NCBI GenBank assembly: GCA_903840165.1
Contig: CAIMEY010000109.1
Coordinates: 1 to 53,624, forward strand
Direction of reading: 5' to 3'
Source of the DNA: an uncultured Myxococcales bacterium
GTDB lineage: Bacteria > Myxococcota_A > UBA9042
DNA: 53,624 nucleotides
Part shown: piece after piece, positions 27,537-36,530 of the stretch
Numbering within the stretch: the first letter of the stretch is position 1
Layout of the letters: the number at the start of each line of letters is the position of its first letter
The notes under the pieces: generated by a model
Databases searched by the model: none
What the model was told of the DNA's origin: nothing
What the model saw: the letters and a program-made list of their open reading frames with translations, nothing else
Made by a program: the position numbers and the translations under genes

Positions 27537-27832
27537 AGGTCACCTCCTGGGCTCAATGCAATGTGGAACAAAGGGGTTACAGGTACTCGTAGCTCTAACC
27601 CGAAGTTCCTTGCGGGTTAGAGGCACAGTCTTTGCTTTTAGTTTCAAGGGGGCGCGCCATCTCGACTTTCGCCGCGCCAGACTTGGCACGGCTCATGCGC
27701 TGCGCGCACCGTGGAGTCCTCTCCTGCCCGCGCGTGCGGGCTCACCCCCTGCGTTCGGCCGGGTCCCCGGCGGCAAAGTCCACAACGCCGAGTCCCTTCC
27801 GGTAGCCCGCAAAGGACTTAGGGTTACGTGTA
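27537..27832. other. Intergenic region with a perfect 10-bp hairpin
   Basis: About 296 bases without a credible gene. CTCTAACCCG (27593-27602) pairs perfectly with CGGGTTAGAG (27613-27622) across a 10-base loop. No T-run follows on either strand, so it is not a standard terminator. The remaining sequence is GC-rich with short palindromes and no recognised motif. Confidence 0.45.
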
Positions 27833-28552
27833 CTAGTTGACTACGGTCTGCCACTGTCGCAGCAGGGCGCCAAAGCGGTCGAGGACGGGCATTGGCAGTT
27901 CATGTTCGCCGGCAAAGCCCATGAAATCCCCTTGCAAACCCGCGTCTTTGAGCAGGCTGTAGAGCTCCCGTGCGGCCGCGATGTCGAGCAGAGGGTCGCG
28001 ACTGCCATGGCTTTGCACAAAGGGAACGCCAGTGCGCGCGGGGGCTTGGGTGCGCCAGAGTGCCGCGTCGATCAGGGTGCCAGAGAAAATAGCCAATCCC
28101 GCGGGGTTCTCGGGTGCCTGCAGCGCGCAAGCCGTGGCGACCATGGCTCCTTGAGAAAATCCTGCGAAAACAACGCGGTGTAAGGGGACGCCGTACTCTT
28201 GCACCAGGGCCAGCACTTGGTCGCGGGAACGGCGCAGCTGCGCCGGTTGCTCCTGGGCCATATTGCGAAAAGTACCTGTACTCATCGCGGCTTGCAGCGC
28301 CATCATGTCGATGGGAAACCAGGCGCGGCCCGTCACATGCGGGCCCAGGGGCACTTCGAGCGGCGCATGGGGCACCAGCCATGTCGTGCCAGGCGGCGCA
28401 GAGACAACCTGGGAAAGTGGAAATAAATCATTGGCATCAGCGCCAAATCCGTGGAGCAGCACCACGCACAGGCCGTGTGCTGAGCCGGGCACGATCAGGG
28501 TGTCGAGCCCAGCCAAACATCTAGTTTGCATCGCATTATCGGGTGTGAACAT
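27833..28552 (-). CDS. Phospholipase/carboxylesterase family serine hydrolase
   Basis: A 239-aa alpha/beta hydrolase. VVLLHGFGADANDLFPLSQ holds the oxyanion HGFGA loop. VFAGFSQGAMVA has the nucleophile Ser in GxSxG. SHGSRDPLLDI supplies the Asp and GEHELPMPVLD the His of the triad. This order and size match the YpfH/acyl-protein-thioesterase group (PF02230), which cleaves carboxyl or thioester bonds in small acyl substrates. No signal peptide, so cytoplasmic. The start is uncertain: a TTG six codons earlier and an ATG seven codons later are alternatives, and none has a good ribosome site. Confidence 0.87.
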   Translation of the reverse strand: MFTPDNAMQTRCLAGLDTLIVPGSAHGLCVVLLHGFGADANDLFPLSQVVSAPPGTTWLVPHAPLEVPLGPHVTGRAWFPIDMMALQAAMSTGTFRNMAQEQPAQLRRSRDQVLALVQEYGVPLHRVVFAGFSQGAMVATACALQAPENPAGLAIFSGTLIDAALWRTQAPARTGVPFVQSHGSRDPLLDIAAARELYSLLKDAGLQGDFMGFAGEHELPMPVLDRFGALLRQWQTVVN

Positions 28553-28868
28553 CGAAATCCCGCGCGGCAACGGTGGCCGGTCTGGTCTGCGGTGTAGCGG
28601 TCAGGGCCGTCGCCGTCAACTGGGCCACGGGTTGAGCTTTGGTCCAGGCGGCTTGCCAAGCGCAGCGGAGCCGTGGCACAAAGTGGAGCGCTCGCGGGGG
28701 CTGAGGCTGCGATCGATGGCCGACCAGCGATTCTGGGGCTTGGGGCCGCTAAGGGCTTTGCAGTACAATGGGTTGGGCAGCAATGGCTGCGAGCCACCCA
28801 TGCAGGGCGCAGCCCTGGACAATGGCAGCGCTGGCGAAGGCGGGCGCATGACAGCGAGGGAGTGAATC

Positions 28869-29882
28869 ATGAACAAGAAGATGATCTTGGCTCTGGTAGG
28901 GGGCTTGTGTATCGCCGCATGCGGCTCGTCGACGGGTGCGGGCAGCAATGGCGGCGGTGGCTCGACGGCCGACACCAGCAGCAACAGTGGCAATCAGGAT
29001 AATACCAATAATAAAGCGAGCATTCAGACCAAATCTGACACGGGCCAAGCCGGCCAAGTTTCGGCCAGCGCTGCGGCCAGTGCCGCGGCGGCCCAGCAGA
29101 CCAGTGGCAAGCAGTTCGGCGCCATGAACGCGGGCAAGATCCTGAACTTGTTCATTACGGACGCCAGCGGCTCCTTCATCACGGTGGTCATCGACACCGA
29201 CAAGAATCCGCTGCCCAAGAGCGGCATCGCCATCGGCGAGCCCAATTCGGGGGCCTGGGTCACCTATGCCTATCAGGGAATGGTCTATAATTCCAAAGAC
29301 AAGGGGACCCTCGACATTACGGCCTGCCCGACGCAGAGCGGCGTCGCTGCCGATGGCGTCTTGCATGACGTCGTGGTCAATGCAGTGGCACCGATGGCCG
29401 GGATGGCCGCCAGCTACACGCTCAACGGCACGTTTAACCTGGTCTATTTTGGCGGCGCTGGCGAAATCGCCTGCACTCCTCCCGCGACCAACACGGGCAG
29501 TGACGCCGGCAGCAGCACCGGCGGCGGCGCTTCGTGCAATTTTGGCGACTGCGACAACGGCACCAACACCACGCGCAATTGCTGCCCCTACGTGCCGTGC
29601 CTGAGCAAGTGCTTCACCGATTGCACTTCGGCCGTGCAGGGTTGCGTCATGGGCTGCGCCACGGCGATGCCGCCAGACCCGAGTTGCGCCACCAAGTGCG
29701 TCAGCGACGTGATCACCTGCGAAGCGGCCTGCGGGCCGAGTTGCAAGGTCAGCGACGCTTGTGGGGCAAAATTGACGGCCCTGGACGACTGCTACAAGAC
29801 CTCGGCCGACTCCTGCCAGAACAGCCAGGATGCGCACTGCCAGGACAACGCCTGCTGCGCCCAGTCCAAGGCGGCGTTCTAG
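28869..29882 (+). CDS. Lipoprotein with Cys-rich C-terminal domain, function unknown
   Basis: A 337-aa protein. The signal peptide ends in the lipobox IAAC (Cys18). A Gly/Ser/Asn/Thr linker (about 19-60) and a coil of Ala/Ser/Gln residues follow. A central beta domain (about 85-200) contains FITDASGSFITVVIDTD. The last ~120 residues hold some 28 cysteines, many paired as in CCPYVPCLSKCFTDC and CEAACGPSCK, which would give a disulfide-knotted module. GGGAG precedes the ATG. The gene converges on ctaA with three bases between stops. It is inferred to be surface or periplasm anchored. No family recognised. Confidence 0.75.
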   Translation: MNKKMILALVGGLCIAACGSSTGAGSNGGGGSTADTSSNSGNQDNTNNKASIQTKSDTGQAGQVSASAAASAAAAQQTSGKQFGAMNAGKILNLFITDASGSFITVVIDTDKNPLPKSGIAIGEPNSGAWVTYAYQGMVYNSKDKGTLDITACPTQSGVAADGVLHDVVVNAVAPMAGMAASYTLNGTFNLVYFGGAGEIACTPPATNTGSDAGSSTGGGASCNFGDCDNGTNTTRNCCPYVPCLSKCFTDCTSAVQGCVMGCATAMPPDPSCATKCVSDVITCEAACGPSCKVSDACGAKLTALDDCYKTSADSCQNSQDAHCQDNACCAQSKAAF

Positions 29883-29885
29883 CTG

Positions 29886-30833
29886 CTAACGTGTTGGCCC
29901 GGCGCTGGTTTGCGCAGCTTCAGAGCGGTGCCAGCGCAGGGCCAGCAGGGCTGTCAGCGAAAAGAGAAGGGCGGCCACGGCTGAATGGGCTGTCGTTACA
30001 TGGGTATGGATGGCGCTGTAGATGTTGACGGCCCCCAGCACCCCTTGGAGCGTGACCAGCAAAGCCAAGGCGAAAATCAGCTGATTATGTGCACGGTTGC
30101 GCGTCGTCTGCCACAGAGCCCATGCACTGACAAACAAGACGTACGCATTGAGGCGGTGGAGGATCTGCACGCCGACTAGACCGGTCCACGCGGGGAACCA
30201 AACCCCGCCATTGCACGCGGGAAATTCCGTACAGACTAGACCCGCAATATTGCCGGCAATCAGGCCACCGAGGACAAACTGCGCAAAAAGACTGACCATC
30301 CACAGGCGGGCCAGGGCGCTGGCCGTGGGCGACCAGTTGCGGCGGGGCAGGGGCTGGGCGTTGCTGGCCAGGCGGTCGCTGAGAGCCAGGCATAACGCCG
30401 CGAAACTGTTGCCTAAGATGAGGTGCGTGGCCACGGGCCAGGTCTCAGGACGTGGGTCGCCGCTGCCCTTGTGGACGATGAGGACGGTCAGGCCGCCAAA
30501 GACGATTTGCGTCAGCAACAGGACCGCGCCGCCGACCAGCCAAGGCTTGGCAATGGTGCGTAAGGACGGGACTTTCCACACGCGCCAGGCCCCGGCGGCA
30601 AAGACCAAGGAAACGGCACCGGCCAGAGCGCGGTGGCCAAATTCGTAAACCACGCCAGGGACTTTTACGTCGGGAACGACCTCGCCCAGGCACAGGGGCC
30701 AGTCGGGGCAGGACAGGCCGGCCTTCTTGGCGCGGACCAATGCGCCAAAAGCGACCAAAATCCAGGTGATGACCGCGAGTACGCGAAAATGGCGGCTCAG
30801 GCGAAGGCCATCGGCTTGGGCTGGGGAATTCAT
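29886..30833 (-). CDS. ctaA: Heme A synthase, COX15/CtaA family
   Basis: A 315-aa membrane protein with eight hydrophobic helices in two four-helix halves. Heme-ligand candidates are the His in YEFGHRALAG, THLILGN, ILHRLNAY and TTAHSAVA, one per helix pair as in the family. The paired extracytoplasmic Cys loops GLSCPDWPLC and GLVCTEFPAC are also conserved. The enzyme oxidises the C8 methyl of heme O to make heme A for aa3-type oxidases. The ATG at 30833 has AGGA upstream; the longer frame to 31004 is rejected. No ctaB or cox genes are adjacent. It follows the TPR gene on the same strand after 177 bases. Confidence 0.92.
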   Translation of the reverse strand: MNSPAQADGLRLSRHFRVLAVITWILVAFGALVRAKKAGLSCPDWPLCLGEVVPDVKVPGVVYEFGHRALAGAVSLVFAAGAWRVWKVPSLRTIAKPWLVGGAVLLLTQIVFGGLTVLIVHKGSGDPRPETWPVATHLILGNSFAALCLALSDRLASNAQPLPRRNWSPTASALARLWMVSLFAQFVLGGLIAGNIAGLVCTEFPACNGGVWFPAWTGLVGVQILHRLNAYVLFVSAWALWQTTRNRAHNQLIFALALLVTLQGVLGAVNIYSAIHTHVTTAHSAVAALLFSLTALLALRWHRSEAAQTSAGPTR

Positions 30834-31010
30834 CCGTAATTCCTTTGGCGGCGCGCAAACGTCCGTCGCGGGTCTTGCGCGGTTGAAGCGGCATCTTGGG
30901 CTGGCGGCGTGGCCAGTTGGCCCAAAGCGCTGTGCCGTGCATGGCTGTGATTTTGCTGCAGGTTCTGGCAGTGGACTAGCAAGCACTGGCCTCGCCCAGC
31001 GCACAAAGGT

Positions 31011-31874
31011 TCAGAACGCTGCGCTGGCCACCCAGCCAATGCCGCCATCCGTGGACCAAGGGGCGAGCGCCACTGGGGATTGTGCCTGCAACAAGCGGTA
31101 GATGCCATACCCCAGGGCCGCTGCGCCGACCGTCGCGGTACCCACGGCTGCCCAGCTTTGGGCCGCCACGGTGCTGCGAGCGTGGCTCAATTTGTCAGAA
31201 CCGTGTGGATAATCATAGTATTGCCGTGACACATCGGCGTCGATGCGGCCTTGAGCCTGGCGCGCGGCCCACCACCATGCCGCACCGCCACCGAGCGCTG
31301 CCATGCCTAGGCCCATCCCCAGCCATGCACTGGTCTTTGTGCTTGCAGATTGTGTAGTTGCACTCTGTTGGACACCGACTACCCCGGGGCCCGACGCCGT
31401 GCCTGGCGCTAGCGGGGCGCGCGCAGCCGTAGCCGTGGCCGTTGCCGGTGCGGGCAATTCCGCCACCGCTGCCTTGGCCGGTCGCTCATCCAATTGCGCG
31501 ATTCTTTGGCGGACTTCTTGCTTCTCGGCCGATTCGGGGGCGAGGTCCAAGTACCGCTGGAACACCAAGCGCGCATTGGCCGGTTGCCCGCCTTCCTGGT
31601 AAGCCCGGCCGGCGTTGCGCAGGCGGACGAGTTTGTCCGGAGCCAAGGCAAAGGCTCGTTCAAACAACTCCGCGGCGGGCAAGAAGTTTCCGGCCTTGAA
31701 CTGGCTGGCGGCTTGGTCGGCCAAGTCCTTGCCGAGGTCTTTGTGGGCGGGGTGACCAGCGGCAAAAGCAATGTGGTGTCCACCGAGACAACTCAGCGTA
31801 GCAACAACGAAAAGAGCCGCCAATCGGGGCCGAAAACGCCACGCAGACAGCCAAGACCGCAACGAAGAATCCAT
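31011..31874 (-). CDS. TPR-containing exported protein with two C-terminal membrane helices
   Basis: A 287-aa protein. The N-terminal signal LAALFVVATLSCLGG leads into two TPR-like repeats (about residues 45-115: ASQFKAGNFLPAAELFERAF and AGRAYQEGGQPANARLVFQR). An Ala/Thr/Pro-rich linker follows, then hydrophobic helices LGMGLGMAALGGGAAWWW and AAVGTATVGAAALGYGIY. It starts 64 bases after the kinase stop on the same strand. TPR/membrane proteins next to Ser/Thr kinases are common in Myxococcota, so a regulatory or envelope link is plausible but unproven. Confidence 0.75.
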   Translation of the reverse strand: MDSSLRSWLSAWRFRPRLAALFVVATLSCLGGHHIAFAAGHPAHKDLGKDLADQAASQFKAGNFLPAAELFERAFALAPDKLVRLRNAGRAYQEGGQPANARLVFQRYLDLAPESAEKQEVRQRIAQLDERPAKAAVAELPAPATATATAARAPLAPGTASGPGVVGVQQSATTQSASTKTSAWLGMGLGMAALGGGAAWWWAARQAQGRIDADVSRQYYDYPHGSDKLSHARSTVAAQSWAAVGTATVGAAALGYGIYRLLQAQSPVALAPWSTDGGIGWVASAAF

Positions 31875-31938
31875 GTCCACATCCAAGCAGGGCGGCAGCA
31901 GCACAATGTGGGTAAAAAAGTGTTGCGTCCGTAAGGGG

Positions 31939-34014
31939 TTATAGTGCCTCGTCGCCATTGGCCAGGGGGCGATGGCCTTCCGCCTTGCCGCGGTTGGCAG
32001 GGTGGGCGCGGACGGCCGCATTGGGCGCGATATTGGCTAAGGGAAATGAAAGAAACCCAGTGCGTTGGCTCGCAGGATCGGCGGCAAACGCGTAGGCGCG
32101 CAGGGCCATCGTCACGCAGGCTGCGGCTGGCAAAGTCTTTAGAGATTCAGGTAGTTGCACGTCCGATACGGCACCAGTGGCCTGCACCGTGACGGTGACA
32201 AAGAGCGGTCCAGCCCAGGCTGCACCTTGCAAGCAACTGGCTAAGGCTGGTTGCAAAACGTCAGTTGCCTTCGCGAGTTGGCTGGGTTCAACCATGGCCG
32301 CCGCAGCCTGGAGCGCCCTGGCCGGCGGTGCTTGGGGTTGAGGGGCCGGCACTGCGCCCGGTACTTGAGCGGCTGCGGCGGGTACCTGTGCGGCTGCGGC
32401 GGGTACCTGTGCGGCTGCGGCGGGTACCAGTGCGGCGGCGATCGGCTGGACTGGGGCCGGAGCGGTTGGGGCGGTGTTAGGGGCAGCAAATTCGCCTTGG
32501 TGCCCATCGGGTAAACTTCTTGATTTGGTAGAAGAAACACCCATCCAAACAGCCCCTACGCCAAGGCAAAAAACCACCGCTACAGCCGCTGCGAGGCCTA
32601 CTCGACGCCCGCCGCTGGCCGGTTTGGCAGCAGCGGCTGCAGGGGCTCCGGCGACCGGCGCGGCCACTGGCTGCGACTGCGTGGCAAAGACGGCTGTAGG
32701 AGCATAATTATCCTGTACATTCAATGGTTTGTCCAGGTGGGCTCCACCCCGCTTTTCGGCCGAATTGTTCGTCCCGCCGCCAGCCCCTGCCCCCGGCAAC
32801 GCAGCCGCTCTTGCCAGCCTTTCCTTTGTAGGATCAAGCATTTGTCTTGGCGCAGCCGCTGCCAGCCCTGCCGCGCTGCCCCCAGCCTGCCCTGCGGATG
32901 CACGATCAACTGCAGCGGCTCCAACGGTTCCCTGGGGGGAAGTTGTTCGCAATTGCGGAGTTGGACTAGGGTGCGGCGTCGTGCCGTCATCCAAGTCAGC
33001 CTGTGCCACCTTGCGCAGCTTGGCCGACATCGCCCGCCGATTCGTCGCGACGGCCAAGGGACCTCCGGCCGCCAACACGTCTTCCAGCGCCGCACGCATA
33101 TCCTCAGCATCTTCATAGCGTTCAGCGGGATCCTTGCGCAGCGCCTGCATCACCACGGCTTCGAGTCCGGGCAGTAGCGGCTGATCGGCCACCGTGCTCA
33201 AGGGCTCTGGCGTCTTTTGCAGATGCGCCATCAGGGTTTCCACCGAACTCGCCCCTTGCAGCGGCACCTCGCCGGCAAGGCACTGATAGAGGATGACGCC
33301 CAGCGCGTACAGGTCCGATCGTCCGTCAAGTGGTTGATTAAGCACCTGTTCTGGGCTCATGTACTTGGGCGTGCCCACGGTGAACCCGGTCCGCGTCAGC
33401 CCTTGGTCAGCCTGCGCATCGATCGGTTTGGCAATGCCGAAGTCGATGACCTTGACGTGGTCGTCTTCCCCCTCGTATTGACACAGGAAAATGTTGTCCG
33501 GCTTGAGGTCGCGGTGGACCAGACCGGCCGCGTGCGCCGCCCCCAAAGACTTGAGCACCCCAAGGGCAATTTGCACGGCCCGAACCGGAGGCAATATCCT
33601 GTTTTCCTTGAGCAATACGCCTAGTTCGCGCCCCGTCAGCAACTCCATCGCTAGGTACAAAAGGCCCGTTTCGGTCTGGCCAAAATCTATCAGTTGCACG
33701 GTGTTGGGGTGCTTGATGCGCGCCATCACCTTGGCTTCCTGATTGAATCGCTGCACTTGCGTCGGATCATCGGCGACATTGGCACGCATGACCTTGAGGA
33801 CCAGTTCCTGCCCCGTCACCAAGTGCGTCGCTTGGTAAACAGCGCCAAAACCGCCGCGTCCAAGCAGCTTTTCCACGCGAAACCGCGCCGCTACGGTGCT
33901 GCCCAAGGTCAGTGAATCGGTACCGATGCCCGGCAATTGGGTCGGCGTGCCATCGGCCGGACAGACCAAAGCCTGTGTTATCTGGCCACATTGGGGGCAG
34001 GAGCGCTCGGCCAT
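31939..34014 (-). CDS. Ser/Thr protein kinase with N-terminal zinc ribbon and transmembrane segment
   Basis: A 691-aa protein. Residues 5-23 (CPQCGQITQALVCPADGT) form a zinc-ribbon-like start. The kinase domain spans about 45-310: GRGGFGAVY (ATP loop), VLKVM (catalytic Lys), VHRDLKPDN (catalytic loop), DFGIAK and GTPKYMSPEQ. A long Ala/Pro/Gly linker contains a membrane helix (GLAAAVAVVFCLGVGAVWMG, about 475-495). The outer part has three VPAAAAQ repeats and a final domain with CLQGAAWAGPLFVTVTVQAT, like the Cys-containing TonB/AgmX-type tails of myxobacterial kinases. GGAG seven bases before the ATG at 34014 decides the start over one 16 codons upstream. Confidence 0.93.
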   Translation of the reverse strand: MAERSCPQCGQITQALVCPADGTPTQLPGIGTDSLTLGSTVAARFRVEKLLGRGGFGAVYQATHLVTGQELVLKVMRANVADDPTQVQRFNQEAKVMARIKHPNTVQLIDFGQTETGLLYLAMELLTGRELGVLLKENRILPPVRAVQIALGVLKSLGAAHAAGLVHRDLKPDNIFLCQYEGEDDHVKVIDFGIAKPIDAQADQGLTRTGFTVGTPKYMSPEQVLNQPLDGRSDLYALGVILYQCLAGEVPLQGASSVETLMAHLQKTPEPLSTVADQPLLPGLEAVVMQALRKDPAERYEDAEDMRAALEDVLAAGGPLAVATNRRAMSAKLRKVAQADLDDGTTPHPSPTPQLRTTSPQGTVGAAAVDRASAGQAGGSAAGLAAAAPRQMLDPTKERLARAAALPGAGAGGGTNNSAEKRGGAHLDKPLNVQDNYAPTAVFATQSQPVAAPVAGAPAAAAAKPASGGRRVGLAAAVAVVFCLGVGAVWMGVSSTKSRSLPDGHQGEFAAPNTAPTAPAPVQPIAAALVPAAAAQVPAAAAQVPAAAAQVPGAVPAPQPQAPPARALQAAAAMVEPSQLAKATDVLQPALASCLQGAAWAGPLFVTVTVQATGAVSDVQLPESLKTLPAAACVTMALRAYAFAADPASQRTGFLSFPLANIAPNAAVRAHPANRGKAEGHRPLANGDEAL
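32369..32431 (-). repeat. In-frame 21-bp tandem repeat x3 inside the kinase gene
   Basis: Three copies of a 21-bp unit (32369, 32390, 32411) encode VPAAAAQ three times in the linker outside the membrane segment. The first two are identical and the third differs by one or two bases, so the array is young and may vary in number between strains. Confidence 0.9.
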
Positions 34015-34435
34015 GGGTTGGCTCCGTCGTCCCAGCGCTTCGGCGGGCCAATTGGGCTGCACCGATGTGTCGCTAGTCTCTGGTTCTAAAAGGTCATTTT
34101 GCTATCAACTACCAAGGCCATTTCGCCGGACTAGGGCGTCGCACTATCGCGCGCAGTCAGGTGCATCCGGCAAGCGTAGCCGGGTGGCCGATGGACGTAA
34201 AGCGCCCGCGAACCGTTGGCGGGCAAGGGCGCAACGCAAGGCCGTATCGCCCTGACAAGGCGCGCAATGTCACAATCTTGTTGCTTTGGGCCATTGCTCT
34301 GTCTACGCAAGTGGTTATCTGCCTCTGGCGTCCCGTACGCACGGGTCCCTACGCCGGTCGGACGTGACGCACCTCCTTGGCAGCGCCATACTCTGTGCGC
34401 GCCGGCCAAGGCTGCTGTCGCTCCGGGAGGGAATC
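34015..34435. other. Divergent intergenic region between kinase and phosphate genes
   Basis: About 420 bases with no supported gene. It contains a GCCCGC/GCGGGC stem (34204-34209 with 34219-34224) and a CCCGT/ACGGG stem near 34332-34345. No pho-box-like direct repeat was recognised. Promoters for both flanking genes must lie here. Confidence 0.4.
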
Positions 34436-35080
34436 TTGTTCTTCGACACTGTTGTCAAGTGGCTTTCACCGCAAGAGAATTCGTTCTTAGGTCAGCTCGA
34501 ACAACTCGGCAAGGTGATGGCCCGCGGTGCCGAGGCCTTTGTGCGTTTTGCCGATGTGCCCCCCGCCGAGTTCGCTGACGTTGCCAAGCAAGTGCGCGAT
34601 ATTGAACATGAAGCCGATGTCATCGCCCATGCCCTCTACGACGCCATCGATCGCAGCTTTGTCACGCCCATCGATCGCGAGGACCTGCATGCGCTCACGT
34701 CGGCCATCGACGATGTGCTGGACCAAATGGAAGAATGCGCTGGAATCATCGTGATTTATCGCCTGACCGCCATGACGGGCGAGATGAAGTCGATGATCCG
34801 CGTCGCCTGCGAAGCCGCCAAGGAAGTCGGCGTTTGCGTTGCCACTTTGCTGGATACGCCCAAGCAGGCCGATTTGCCGGAACGGTTTGTTCGCGTACAT
34901 GCCCTGGAAAATGAAGGGGATCTTCACTACCGCCTCGCCATCGGCAAGCTGTTTGCCGGGACCACTGACGCCATTGACGTCATTCGCGAGAAGGAAGTCC
35001 TCGACGCTTTAGAAAACGCCATAGATGCTTGCGATGATGTTTGTGACGTTATTCGTTCCGTATTGGTAAAGAACTCCTAG
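34436..35080 (+). CDS. DUF47 family, PhoU-like regulator of phosphate permease
   Basis: A 214-aa all-helical protein. FVRFADVPPAEFADVAKQVR, then DIEHEADVIAHALYDAIDR (the conserved E..AD metal-site helix) and ALENEGDLHYRLAIGKLF (second E..GD helix) are the two PhoU-type three-helix halves. Proteins of this family (YkaA/Pit accessory) are found before PiT transporters and are thought to control them. The start codon is TTG at 34436 with GGAGGG five bases upstream; no ATG in frame fits. It lies 44 bases before pit. Confidence 0.9.
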   Translation: MFFDTVVKWLSPQENSFLGQLEQLGKVMARGAEAFVRFADVPPAEFADVAKQVRDIEHEADVIAHALYDAIDRSFVTPIDREDLHALTSAIDDVLDQMEECAGIIVIYRLTAMTGEMKSMIRVACEAAKEVGVCVATLLDTPKQADLPERFVRVHALENEGDLHYRLAIGKLFAGTTDAIDVIREKEVLDALENAIDACDDVCDVIRSVLVKNS

Positions 35081-35124
35081 TCAATACACTATTTTCCTGG
35101 AACAAGCAAGGCTGAGGAACCGCT

Positions 35125-36192
35125 ATGGTCGACCCATTCGTGCTGCTCTGCGCCGTGGTGGTCCTCTCGATTGCCTTTGACTACATCAACGGCTTTCATG
35201 ACACGGCCAACGCCATCGCCACCGTAGTCTCTACCGGCGTGATGTCGCCCAGAACTGCTGTAATTATGGCCGCTTGCTTTAACTTCGGCGGTGCCTTTCT
35301 CGGCACCGGCGTCGCCAAGACCATCGGCGGCGACATTGCCGATCCCGCGACCGTGACCCAAACCGTGGTGGTCGCAGCCTTGGTCGCTGGCATCGCCTGG
35401 AACCTCATCACCTGGTATTTCGGAATCCCTTCAAGCTCTTCGCACGCATTGGTGGCGGGCATCGTCGGTGCCGTCTTCAGCCACCGAGTGCTGGACGAGC
35501 ACGCGGCGCCGTGGACGGTCCTGGTTGAGCTGATGCACGCCAAGGGCGTGGTCAAGGTTACGCAAGGTCTTATTATTTCACCCATTGCCGGCTTGGTCAT
35601 CGGCTTTTCCGTGATGATTGGGCTGTTGTGGCTGGTCCGCAAGATGGCGCCCAGCAAAGTGAATTCAGCCTTTCGCCGTCTGCAGCTTGTTTCGGCCAGT
35701 GCCATGGCCCTGTCGCACGGGTCCAATGACGCGCAAAAAGCCATGGGTATCATTACGATGGCCATGGTTGCGTACTACAGCAAGCGCGACCAGCATCCGT
35801 CTTGGCTGCACCTCGGCGGCCGCGAGGTCGACGTGCCCACCTGGGTGATTCTCGCCTGTGCCTTGGCCATGGCCGCGGGCACCTCGGCTGGGGGCTGGCG
35901 CATCGTTAAGACTATGGGATCACGGATTATTCGCCTCAAGCCGATCCACGGGTTCGCGGCGGAAACGGCCGGGGCCGTCGTCATCTTGGTGGCGTCCTGG
36001 CTGCGGGCTCCAGTTTCGACCACCCACGTCATCAGTTCGTCCATCATGGGCGTGGGCGCATCCAAGCGAATTTCTGCGGTGCGATGGGGAGTTGCAGGCA
36101 ATATTGTCATTGCTTGGATTCTGACTTTGCCGGTGGCGGGCAGCCTAGGCGCCCTGACGTATTGGGCCTTGGCGCCTTGGTTAGGACGATAA
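35125..36192 (+). CDS. pit: Inorganic phosphate transporter, PiT family
   Basis: A 355-aa polytopic inner-membrane protein. The two PiT signature repeats are YINGFHDTANAIATVVSTGV (N-terminal half) and ALSHGSNDAQKAMGI (C-terminal half). WYFGIPSSSSHALVAGIVGA and LRAPVSTTHVISSSIMGVG are the matching re-entrant segments. It imports metal-phosphate with protons (or Na+). GAGG stands seven bases before the ATG. Expression with the upstream DUF47 gene is likely. The hydrophilic central loop is short compared with E. coli PitA (499 aa), as in many bacterial PiT proteins of about 330-360 aa. Confidence 0.95.
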   Translation: MVDPFVLLCAVVVLSIAFDYINGFHDTANAIATVVSTGVMSPRTAVIMAACFNFGGAFLGTGVAKTIGGDIADPATVTQTVVVAALVAGIAWNLITWYFGIPSSSSHALVAGIVGAVFSHRVLDEHAAPWTVLVELMHAKGVVKVTQGLIISPIAGLVIGFSVMIGLLWLVRKMAPSKVNSAFRRLQLVSASAMALSHGSNDAQKAMGIITMAMVAYYSKRDQHPSWLHLGGREVDVPTWVILACALAMAAGTSAGGWRIVKTMGSRIIRLKPIHGFAAETAGAVVILVASWLRAPVSTTHVISSSIMGVGASKRISAVRWGVAGNIVIAWILTLPVAGSLGALTYWALAPWLGR

Positions 36193-36202
36193 GAAATTCG
36201 CC

Positions 36203-36433
36203 ATGGAAACCAATGACTATACTGCAATTCATCAACAAGCAGTTCAGCTAGGTCAGGCCCTGTACCTGGACCCGGCGACCGGCTTGTGGGTGATGACGGC
36301 CGTGGGCCTGCAGGCGCGCGGTCATTGCTGTGGCCAAGGCTGTCGGCATTGTCCCTATGTCGGCACCGCGCAAGAACATCCTGGGCGTCGGCACCATGCC
36401 CAGACGGTGCGAGCGGGCCCAGAAAGCCAGTGA
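36203..36433 (+). CDS. DUF5522 family small Cys-motif protein
   Basis: A 76-aa protein. LYLDPATGLWVMTAVGLQ, then ARGHCCGQGCRHCPY, is the whole family motif; the CC..GC..CP cysteines suggest metal binding. The last ~20 residues are basic and poorly conserved. It starts 10 bases after pit, so it is probably in the same transcript. Function of the family is not established. Confidence 0.8.
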   Translation: METNDYTAIHQQAVQLGQALYLDPATGLWVMTAVGLQARGHCCGQGCRHCPYVGTAQEHPGRRHHAQTVRAGPESQ

Positions 36434-36490
36434 CCCGGCAACGGACTACGTGGCGTTGACGGAATACCGTGGCGACCCTTAACTTCATAA

Positions 36491-36509
36491 GATAATTGAT
36501 AATTATTCC
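36491..36509 (+). promoter_or_regulatory. Fur-box-like sequence
   Basis: GATAATTGATAATTATTCC contains two direct GATAAT hexamers one base apart, close to the Fur consensus array GATAAT-GATAAT-ATTATC, in a GC-rich genome. It lies 22 bases before the ATG of the secreted protein. The third hexamer is poor. Iron control of that gene is a possibility only. Confidence 0.35.
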
Positions 36510-36530
36510 GATTACTCATCCGAGGTTCCC

